Of a DNA stretch of 64,000 bases, positions 37,451 through 48,444 are shown piece after piece (within the stretch, counting starts at the first letter, position 1; each line of letters opens with the position of its first letter). The DNA is taken from NCBI GenBank assembly GCA_963978895.1, contig OZ022247.1, positions 2,808,952 through 2,872,951 of the forward strand, read 5' to 3'. Origin of the DNA: Erpobdella octoculata (lineage: Eukaryota > Annelida > Clitellata > Hirudinida > Erpobdellidae). A model generated the notes under the pieces. That model searched no databases and was not told the origin of the DNA. It worked only from the letters and a program-made list of their open reading frames with translations. The position numbers were made by a program, and so were the translations under genes.

Positions 37451-37731
37451 AATTTCATCTTAAAGTTTCTGATGTACCATTTTACTCAGCAGCTTTCAAT
37501 TTTTTTCGTTGCTGGTGCAATTTGTTAGAGAGTTATAGGTTCTGAGTTTTTACATTTTATAGAAAACCGTAAATGAGTTGTTTATATGTTTATATAAGTA
37601 TTTACATTAATTAAAGTTTGTTAAAAAAATGATTTTTAGTATTAATTTGTGTTTTGATCGTTTTATGTTTGGTAAATTAATTTTCCGAAAACTTGTTTTC
37701 GGTAAACAAAGAATGCACTCGGTTGAAACAT
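37451..37731 (+). other. 3' flank of gene A, homologous to 3' flank of gene B
   Basis: The stretch parallels 57251-57540 (shared phrases such as GGTAAACA...GCACTCGG(T/C)TGAAACAT). Homology stops at about 37731, where an LTR begins, so the LTR element landed in the duplicated flank. Confidence 0.6.
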
Positions 37732-38500
37732 TGTTAAAAAATAACTCTATTAAATTTAATCCAGTTCAACCTGGCTTCATTATTTGCCTAAAAACAAATT
37801 TTAAATAAAAGCGACAACGGGAAAACCAATAAAATTAGTTTTATAGAAATTAATGAGTTTTTAATGAAGTCTATAAAGAGGTTAACCTCAGCGGTAAAGT
37901 TGAGTTAATGAAGTAGAATTAGTCGGTTCGTGAGATCTAGATTTAGAGTTTTAGAGAATAGACTCTGTAGTTAAACAAGTTGACAAAAGTTATCTAATTG
38001 AATCAAAAGAGTTGTCAGAATCAAGAGATTTCTGAAACGTGAGATATAATTAGATTGAGTCAGCGCGAAAGAAGTACTAAGCCGGAATTATAATTCGAGA
38101 AATATTGTGCTATAAATAACTTCAAGCTTTAACGTTACGAATCGCCAGAAAGCATACTCGACCACGTTTACATTGGTGACCCCGACATATTTACGCATAT
38201 TTTCTTCGTAAATATATTTTCTTTGATAGTTATTTGATCACAAGTGACCGATTTTTGTTCTCCTAAAAAAATGTCTGACACAGAAAAATTCATTGCGATG
38301 GGACAGGCTCTGGGCTATTCCGGAAAAGAATTGAGAACACTTGTCCAAGAATTGAAGGATGAAGAAAGAGTTAGGAGAATGGAGGAGCCAATTGAAAAAG
38401 TACTGAAAGTCAACAAAAATAGGTTGTGTGCCACAAACCGCAATATAAAGATAAAGAACTGCGACGGGGAGGGGAAACCAGCCTAGTTTCTATTCCAGTG
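37732..38500 (+). mobile_element. 5' end of a Ty3-type LTR retrotransposon (CsRn1-like primer site)
   Basis: A putative 441-bp LTR (37732-38172, TG...CA) is followed one base later by TGGTGACCCCGACAT, the complement of the 3' end of tRNA-Trp, as used by CsRn1-type elements. A Gag N-terminus starts at ATG 38271 (MSDTEKFIAMGQALGYSGKELR). The frame breaks at about 38486 and no pol or 3' LTR is seen. Confidence 0.6.
38271..38486 (+). pseudogene. Truncated gag of the LTR element
   Basis: About 70 residues: an acidic/basic helical Gag N-terminus (GQALGYSGKELRTLVQELKD) in the expected position after the primer site. The rest of the polyprotein is missing. Confidence 0.5.
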
Positions 38501-38865
38501 GACCAGTTTTGAGATAAAAAAAAAGTGTGGAAAGGATCTTGAGACAGGACTAATCCAGAAATGCTTTGATCCATCAAATAGGGCAAATGAAATGTGAAAA
38601 TATATGAGTAACTAGGCTCACGGAGCTGTCCAATACGACTCCAAGGCTACAAATCCGTCATATGGGCAAATCAATGTCATTCGCATCTAGAGTCAAACTA
38701 TAATTTTCAAAAAAACGATTATAAGACACTCTTTGGTGAAACTAGATAAGCTCTGTTTTTGAGGGAAGCGCTCCAGTCTTCAACATCACACCTGCAAGCA
38801 GAGACTCAATCACAAAGCAGATGAACCCGACGAACAGCAGATGGAGCATAAAACTGCGTGATATC

Positions 38866-39012
38866 AGCTTAGGGAATAAGGTCATATTTCAAAATTGAAT
38901 ATAATAGTACGTTTCGCTAAAATGTCCTCCGGGCCCTTAAGCATTGTTTATGCCTGCTATGTTTTAGCTACGCCGCTGTTCATGAAATATGACCCAATTC
39001 CCTAGCTAGTTC
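38866..39012. mobile_element. Small inverted-repeat element (MITE-like)
   Basis: TAGGGAATAAGGTCATATTTC near 38873 is inverted as GAAATATGACCCAATTCCCTA near 38986. A hAT-like GCTACGCCGCTG end lies inside, so two elements may be nested. Confidence 0.45.
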
Positions 39013-39440
39013 AGGTTGTGGAACTGAAGGGGCCATTTGATAGTTTTACATAAAAGTCTGCAAATCCTAACTACGCCACTGTAGATAAATTGTGATATTT
39101 TGCGATACAGCAATATGTAGAAGAATATCGGCAGTTTAAATAAATAAAGCAACAGTCCAAAGATAGAGAGGCCATCCGTTCCCATCCTGACAAACGGAGT
39201 TCTGTCGAAGAAGAAAAACTCTATCAAAGTAATGATAGCAGATGACAAAGTGCGGAAAATCTGTAGGAGCTGAAACAGATGCTTGTGATCGGCACAATCA
39301 AAATCAGCATTGAAATCAAGCTGTACCGAAGCATTCACTTCACCACGGCCGAAGGCACGGATAATATCAATGTAGATCTTTAGAATCGCCATTTTAATAG
39401 AGTGAAAAAGGCAAAAACTAGACTGTATTGGGGCAAGCAA
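39006..39440 (-). pseudogene. LINE reverse-transcriptase fragment, minus strand
   Basis: The frame reads PIQSSFCLFHSIKMAILKIY, then IIRAFGRGEVNASVQLDFNADFDCADH. This matches the LINE RT region usually reading 'QSAYR..HSTETALLKV ... LLDFSAAFDTVDH'. The catalytic Asp context is present but the surrounding frame degenerates. A CTACGCCACTG hAT end is embedded near 39072. Confidence 0.7.
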
Positions 39441-40250
39441 TCTATTCTATATGGCATGACTTAATAGTTGATGTAGACGATGCGTTTAATCAGCTTAAAA
39501 ACTAAAAAAAGGTTAGAAGTTGTTCGATAACTTTTCATATCTAAAGAATGCCGATACGATTTTCAACCTTAGACAAACAGCAAACTTTTTTGACGGACTG
39601 ATGGATAAGACGATTGAATAGAAAAATTATAAAGAGAACCAGGGTGGGCAAACACATTGCAAAGGTTTTTTTTCTTCAAAAATCCATCTATAGAGATTGT
39701 TGTGTCAATCTCACAATTACCGGAAAACTTAAAGCCATGTTGGTGTTCGACATTACCAGGTGAAACTCCGACAATGGTGATGGTGAGGTAAGAGATTTAT
39801 GATTGGTGTCAAAAATCAGCTGTTTTTAAATCAGCTGTTTAGAAATTAAATCTGAACTATGGTGATGTCAGAGCAAGTAATTTTTGATAATTAATTTTAA
39901 TATTCGACTCGATCGATCATAAAAAAAAACATTAAAATGACTAATAGGTTTTTAATGTTATTGAAAATTGCAAATATTTTAAAACCCTGTTATTCAACTT
40001 AAATTTCATTAACTTAAGTTTGTTCTATTAATTTCTTCTCGGTTTACAAAACGAAAATTAAAGCAAATTGATTTTATTCATATTAATCAAATAAGAAAAA
40101 ATTTAAATAAATTTATAATCTGAATTTTAAATATAGTTTCATAAATGACTTCTGACACGTTTTCTATCTCCCCCTTGTTCAGGCTTTCAAATATCAGAGT
40201 AGAAAATCGAACATTGACTTATGAGTTTTATCGATCTGGAGCTTAGAATC
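39441..40250. other. Intergenic DNA upstream of the antistasin-type gene
   Basis: No coding content seen up to the TATA box. Confidence 0.5.
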
Positions 40251-40256
40251 AATTGC

Positions 40257-40263
40257 TATAAAA
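40257..40263 (+). promoter_or_regulatory. TATA box of the antistasin-type gene
   Basis: TATAAAA about 100 bases upstream of the ATG, which would place the start of transcription near 40287. Confidence 0.5.
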
Positions 40264-40357
40264 ACACCTTCAAATTATAAATATCGAATTATTTTCAAAA
40301 ACTTAAATTTTTTTGTTACAACTAAAACCACCGAGTTGCTTCAACTATTAAAATACT

Positions 40358-43300
40358 ATGATGAAGCTGATGATAGTTCTTTCAATTGCAATCATCTTAA
40401 TTTACACGCGTTCTGTGCACGGAGGAGGTAATCAGTTTTAAATTTTAATTTCGTGTTTAATTTAATGATTGCTACATAAAAAATTAAAAGAGACATTTTA
40501 TTTTTTACTAAAATTGTTTTATTTATTGATTATTTCTTAAGTTTTCTTAAGGAACTTCTAATGGTGAAAGAAGTTGATTTTTTGCATGCAGGTGTATATC
40601 CGGAGACAAAACTCTTATTCATTTACAAATTTTAATATAACCAATATTCAGTTCTAAATTAACATGATTTAGTACTCTAAACGTACTTGCGCCTTTGCCA
40701 GGTGTTTTATTTAAAATTATATCCAAACACGTTTTAAGTATATTTATGTAATGCAAAATTCATTTGATTAAAACTTTTGAGCTAAATTCTCAGTAGAGTT
40801 AATTGCCTCAATACGTTTATAATAAATTGTAGTATTTATTTCAACCAGCTTGCAATCCAGTACCATGTAAACTAACTTCATGCCAATATGATTTTGCTCG
40901 TGACGCCAACGGATGTCAACTGTGCCAATGCAATCCTGATCCGTGTGCAGTTCGTATTAAGACATGCTGTTTCTCCTCGTATAATTACAACAGCTGTGAT
41001 TTTTTTTCTATTTTATGCATTTGTAACTATTCTATTCATTTTAATTTAATAAAAATCACGGGCGGATACAGGGGGTCCTGGGGGTTTAAACCCCCCCTTT
41101 TCGATATTTAACATTTTGTAGGCAGTTGCGTGGACAAAACGACTGAACCTAGTTCAGGCGAAGTTTGAAGACAGATCTGAATGTCTAAACCGTTCTCGCT
41201 CTTTGAATTTGTGCTGGCAGACCATTCCAAGCAATTGGACAAGCCACAGCGAAAGCACGGTTGGCTCTGACGATGACTGCATCACCGCCAGATGCCGAAT
41301 GGTTTAGCGGCATTTTTAGGAACTTCAATAGCAGGTTCTTCAAGGCTCATCGTCACCATACAGAAGAGAGTACCTGTTCACCGACGCCGCTACTGGCTGA
41401 GAGGCTTGTAATTTGCCAGACGTACCTGCGCCTTTGCTGGAGCGCGAATTCATTAGTGATTTCAAGCAGTCAGGAGTTTCGCGTGAAAAGATGTCATACA
41501 TATGCGAGCAGAGTTTGATCGTTGATTTTGCTGGAATTGGCAACCAATGTATTTGATGCAGAACTGATGCAATATGATTGCGATATGACTATTCTTTTAA
41601 CAATCCTAGCGGAAGCATGAACGACAGCGATAAGCGGGTAAAGGGGGGGGGTGATCTATTGCCGGCAATCCGGTGTGGATCGCATTGCAGTAGTCAATAG
41701 TAGTCATTTCTTGACATGACAAGGGCCTGGATTAAATCCGTAAACAACGTTCATTCAAACATTGTATTGACTTGTCATTGTCTGATACGTCGTATCTTTG
41801 ATTCTAGGGTAACACCAAGATCCCGAATACTGCAATCTGGGTCAACTTCTATTCTGAAATCACTCAAAGGGTAAGAAACACGGCTACCTCGTTAGAACCA
41901 GATGATCTCTGTTTTTGATGGGTTGAGTTTTAGTCGCACTGAGGCACGCCATGAATAAATCACCTGCTGGTTATGCCCTTATTATGGTATATCCTTAATT
42001 GTGCAGCATTTTACTACAAAAAAGTGAGTAAATTTAAACAACTCTGCAAGTCGGCAAAAACTGTAGCACAAATTTAGTTTAAATTAATAAATCTTGATAA
42101 AACCTATAAATTTAATACTAATATGAAAAAAAAAGTTTTTCTTTCTCAGCCCATTTTGGAGACCTCCCCCCATTCTTTTACCAATCATGTATTCGCCACT
42201 GTAAATTAAACCAGTGCTTCCCAACCGAAGTGCCGTGACAACAAATCAAGAGTGACGTGAAAAAAATATGAACTGAAAAGATAATTGCCATTTTATTTTA
42301 TATATTACGCCACAATCGTAAACAAATGCGACTTTCACTTTAAGTTTAATACAAAAACTAGATTCGGTAATAGCTCCCAGAGTTTTATTGAAATGTATTG
42401 ATTTATTGACAGAAGTTTAACGCTTAAGTTTGATGAGCTAAGTTTGATCTAATTCTGGATCATGATAGAACAATCAGATTCTAGTACTCTTTGATCTAAA
42501 ATCTAAGGTTGTGATCACACTTCATCCATTCTGTACAACTTACCTATGTAATCATACTTCATCCATTCTGTACCACTTACCTATGTAATCATACTTCATC
42601 CATTCTGTACAACTTACCTATGTGATCACACTTCATCCATTCTGTTCAACTTACCTATGTGATCACACTTCATCCATTCTGTACTACTTACCTATGTTAT
42701 CATACTTCATCCATTCTGTACAACTTACCTATGTAATCATACTTCATCCATTCTGTACTACTTACCTATGTTATCATACTTCATCCATTCTGTACTACTT
42801 ACCTATGTTATCATACTTCATCCATTCTGTACTACTTACCTATGTTATCATACTTCATCCATTCTGTACTACTTACATATGTTATCATACTTCATCCATT
42901 CTGTACTACTTACCTATGTTATCATACTTCATCCATTCTGTACTACTTACCTTACTTACCTACGTGACGGTTTCTTTCCCGCTCTCAAACATATTACAAC
43001 CAAGTTTCGCTGTTTTCTCCGAAGAGTTTAACATGATTTGAAAGTTTTTTCTCTCTCTGAAAACTTTAAACCCGAAATTGACAATTTATCCAAGTCCATA
43101 CAAGGGCAGCCATCACATTAAATTATTTAAAATGACTGGAACTGTTTTTTCACCTGTATATTTTTGTAATTAGCCACGAATGGATATTCACTGATTTTTT
43201 TTAATTTTTATTAATAAATGAAAATTGTCTAATATGTTCTTTTGAATTATTTTTTAAACTTGCATACAGTAGAATTACAGAAGTTAAATATTAGAGTGCC

Positions 43301-43726
43301 TTGATAAAAAACACAACGGCCGAGAGTGCCGTGATGTGAAAACGGTTGGGAAACATTGAATAAAACTATTTGAATGCATAAGCTGATCATTTTTTTTTAA
43401 TTAATATTTTTACAGCTGAAGTTAGTGTTTTTTTTATAAAAACGGCGTTTTGTTCGAGTTCGATTCAATTAATAACTGCTTATTATATTTTTGTTGTGAT
43501 GTTTATTTGTTTAGAAATCAAGTATTGATTTACAGAATGTAACTGGATTTAGAATTCTTATATCTAGCAAGTAAAACATTAACTAATTTATATCCTTTGT
43601 ACCCGGGACCTTCCCTTCAGGGAAATAGGTTATTGATATTAATTTATATACACATACATATATATATACATATATATATATATATCACATATATATATAT
43701 ACATATATATATATACATACAAACAC

Positions 43727-43757
<31 letters not shown>

Positions 43758-46700
43758 ACACCTCCCTCCTAAGCTAGACACCGCTGGTGTATGACTTGCT
43801 TTGGTGATTTATTACAAGTCGAGATGGAGCGTGTCGTTGTCTATCAGATCGCCTCAGTTGTAATGATGACGGTGAACGTGGTATTACTGATTCTGAGTTT
43901 TCAGTAGAAGGGAATGGCGTTGCTGCAAAGTCCTGTGTAGGCTGTTCTGGCTGGTGTTCGGTGCCTAGCTGAAAACGAACAGATTTTTTAAAACGGTCTG
44001 AATCCTGACCTTTCAGAATGCCTCTCTTTGTGTTAATGTTCTTTTCCATTGTTTGACCAGGTTCGGCAGTTGTGGCATTTTCTCCTTGTCTTGTATTCTG
44101 ATAAGGTAAGTCAAATGTTTCGAGTAGTGTTGTTGTAAACTTCGATTCTTGACGTGGGCGTAACTGGTTGATGTGGCGCTTCCAGACCATTCCTTTTACG
44201 ATAGTATCGTACAGAACTCTTCCCCTTCTACGGACAATCTGTCCTGGTATCCACGTCACAGGTCCCGGTCGATAATCGCGAACGAACACTAATTCACCGT
44301 TTTGGAACTGTCGAGGTCGTGCCCCATGATGGCGGTTGAACTGTTTCTCCATGTCATTTGATCGAGGTGTTGAATGTTTGATGTTTTTCGGATGTAATTC
44401 GCTTAATACCGAACGTAATTGTCTGCCTAGGAAATTTTCCGCTGGAGAGAGACCGTTCGGCGATGAAGCGCAGGGAGTGGTTCTGTAGCTGAATAAAAAT
44501 GTTTGAAGAGATTCTTTGTAAGTTCCGTCATTTCTTAATTTAATCAAAGCTCTTTTGAAAGTGTCTACAAATCGTTCGGCCTGGCCATTGGATTGTGGGT
44601 GAAATGGTGGTGATCTCACGTGTTTGATCGCGTTTTCTTCACAGTATTCCTGAAAAACAGTTGAGGTGAATTGTGTGCCGTTGTCACTGACAATTGTTTC
44701 AGGCAATCCAAATTGTGCAAAGATCCGCTGGAGTGCATTTATCGTGCTGGATGTGGTACTGTTTGCCATCTCTATTATTTCTGGCCATTTTGAGAACGCA
44801 TCTACTACTACGAGATACATTTTTCTATGGAGCGGTCCAGCATAATCGATGTGAATTCGACTCCAGGGTTTGGTTTCTTTTGGCCATGAACATAAAGTGT
44901 GTTTTATGGGTGATTTAGCTGCTTGTTGGCATGAAGAACAGCTGCGTGTCCAGTTTTCTATGTCTTTATCAATGCCGCTCCAATAAACGTGTTCTCGAGC
45001 AATTATCTTCATTCGAGTAATACCCGGGTGGCCTTTGTGAAGCATTTGAAGTACTCGTTTTTGCAAAACCTGAGGGATGATTATTCGAGAACCAAAGAAT
45101 AAACAGTCTTCATGTATCGTTATTTCTTTTTTTAAGAGTTCGAGTTTGCTGGTTTTCAGTGCTTTGTTTTCGTTCCACTTTCCTGTTTTGACATATTGGA
45201 GAAGGGGATTTAACTCATTGTCTGTTTTTGTTGCGTCACAGATTTCTTTATTTGAGACTGGAAGTTGTTTGACGGCATTGATATACAGGGAGTTTATATC
45301 TTGATTGATAGTTGCTATCAATGTGTCTTCTTCTGATGTTTTATGTGGACCTATAAGGCGCGAAAGTGTGTCAGCTTGTCCAAAGGACGTGGTTCTGCAG
45401 TATTCAATTTTGAAATCATAAGCAAGCAGTGTTAGAGCCCAGCGTTGGAGTCTGTTTGCTGTATATGATGGTATGCCTTTTTTATTGCCAAAAATGGCAA
45501 GCAGAGGTTGATGGTCTGTTAATAGAGTAAAGTGGCGTCCATAAATATAACGGTGAAACTTTCTGACCGCGAAAACTAGTGCTAGACCTTCTTTTTCTAT
45601 TTGCCCATATTTCTTTTCTGCTGGAGTGAGAGCTCTACTAGCGTGTGCAATTGCCTTTTCTGTTCCATCACTATATCTGTGTGATATCACTGCTCCAATG
45701 CCGTATTCTGATGCGTCGGCTGCAACTACAATTGGTTGGTTGGGGTTGTAATGGGTTAACAGAAGGTCGGATAATAAAATTTTTTTAGTTTCGTCAAATG
45801 CCCATTGACAGCTTTCAGACCACTGGAACACAGTGTCTTTTTTTAAAAGGGCGTCTAGTGGTGCTCTTAGATTTCTCATGCGTGGTACAAATGAGCTGTA
45901 ATAGCTGATCAGCCCAAGAAAAGTACGGACCTGTCCAACATCTTTGGGTGGAGGCATATGAATTATTGCATCGATTTTTTTGGGGTCGGGAAGACGGCCT
46001 GCAGCTGATATTACATTTCCCAAGTACGTGATTTCCGTCATTAACAAGTGGCATTTTTCAATTCTAATCCGGAAGCCATAATTTAAAATTCGGTCAAATA
46101 AAGCCTCTAAGTTCGTGTTGTGTTCTTCTAATGTCCGTCCCGTGACGATGACATCATCTAAATAGGCGGCAACGCCATCTAGACCAGTAATCATAGTGTC
46201 TATGATTTGTTGAAAAATGCCTGGTGCTGATTTCACACCAAATGGTAGACGGTTATAACGAAACAAACCTTTATGAGTGTTGATTGTTAAGAGCTCTTTA
46301 CATTCTTCCGTCACTTCTACTTGATGGTATGCTTCTGCAAAATCTATTTGGGAGAAAACTGTTCCTCCATTTAATTTTGTGAAAACGTCATCCATGGTAG
46401 GTAATGGGTGTCTATGGAGCATCAGTGAGTCATTTAAGCCCGTTGAAAAATCTGCACAAAGTCGGATGGAGCCGTTTGCTTTACGGACAGCAACTATGGG
46501 TGCTGCCCACTGAGAGTGATCCACGGGAGAGATTATTCCTTCTTTTAGTAACCGGTTAATTTCGCTATCCAATTGCTCTAAAGCGGCATGAGGAACAGGG
46601 CGTTTCTTTCTAAATATGGGTTGTGCGCCAGGTTTAAGCTGTAAGGAAGCTGAAACTTTTGTGCACAGTCCTAGTTCCTGTCGGAACACATCAGCGTATT

Positions 46701-48413
46701 TGTGTTTTAATTTGTTTGTAATGGCTGTGCGTTCCGCGTCTGTGTTGAAGCTCCGTATTTCCATGACAGAATAGTTTTCTAACAGCTCTTTAAAGTCAGG
46801 AAGTTGTTTTATCCATGGCATTCCCATGAGGTCGTTTGAATCTGTGACGTAAACAGTACCCCGACCATGGTACTTTTGACCTGACTTATTTGCAACGGTA
46901 AATTTTGTCTCAAACATTCCTTCGGTCTTCACGGGTTGACCATTTGCTGCGCTTAGATTTGCCGTCGCTGTGGTAAGATTGGGGCGACCGATGGCTATCC
47001 ATGTTGGACGAGAGATGAGAGTCACTTCGGCTCCTGTATCTAACCGAAGTTGAATCGGTCTATCGTTGATGATGACTTCAATGTACTGTTTGATTTCATT
47101 TCCGTTGTCTACTCGGTTAATGAATCGGTCTTGTCTAGAAGCACTCTTTTCTCTGTGTGTAAAAGAATTTTGTCTCCAGTTTGGATGATCCCGTGATACA
47201 AATTTTCGTGATTTGCGAAAATCTGGAGAACTCGTCGGTCTAACGTTAGGACACTCTCGTTTCCAATGTGGTCCGCCACAAATGGGACATGGTGTTTTTG
47301 GCTCTGCTTGATGTCGTGGTGACAATGGCTTTCGGTGAGGTGAACTGTATCTGTTAATAGCCTGAATTTCTACATCCGGTCTTTCGATTGTTTTAGTATC
47401 ATCCAGTGTAGTCTTAATTCGTTCAGACTCTGCTATTAATTCAATGACTGTAATAGGTTTTTCGCTATTTTCGCTATCCAACATGCGTAACAGCCTGGAA
47501 CGTATCTCGACATGTTCTTGTGCCTGAAGTCCTGCTACATATTGGACACACTTATGTGTCTCGTCTGACATTCCTCGAAGCTCTGCTGCCTCCGCAGCAG
47601 CAATGATCTTATTTCCATAAGTGTTAAAATCACTCCCTGATGTACAAATTATTCGACTAAAGTCAAACCTTCGTCGAAAGAGACTTTTCTTAGGGCCAAA
47701 TAGTTGTTCAAGGGTTGTGATGGTTTCTTCCCAACCAATGTCGCTGGGAAGCCGTGGAGAAATTCTGGTAGAAAAAACTGCATAAGTGTGGTTGTCCAAT
47801 AGAGTTCGAAGAAGTTCAGTCTTTGACTCTTCTGGAAGATGTCTTTCGTGACCTTTGACAGTGTCTTCAAAACGTCTGAGCCACAGACTGAAAAATCGTC
47901 CTTCCTCTGGTTCGTAGAAAAACTTTTCCACTCTCTGACGTAGTCGATCAAAAAGTGTTTCTTTTGACTCTGTCTTTTTTTCTTTTTGGGACTCTATAAA
48001 TTCTAACAGTTTCTTTTCTTTTTCTGAATTTTCTTTCATTAGCTTTAGGAATCTTTCTTCGCTCTTTTCCATCTGCATCCTGTGTCTCTCTTCGCTTTTT
48101 TCCATCTGCATCTGAAAAAGTTCAAATATCTTTTGAATATCTGCCATTGCGTGATTTTATTCCTATCCTTCGTCGCCAATTGTTGTGATGTTTATTTGTT
48201 TAGAAATCAAGTATTGATTTACAGAATGTAACTGGATTTAGAATTCTTATATCTAGCAAGTAAAACATTAACTAATTTATATCCTTTGTACCCGGGACCT
48301 TCCCTTCAGGGAAATAGGTTATTGATATTAATTTATATACACATACATATATATATACATATATATATATATCACATATATATATATACATATATATATA
48401 TACATACAAACAC

Positions 48414-48444
<31 letters not shown>

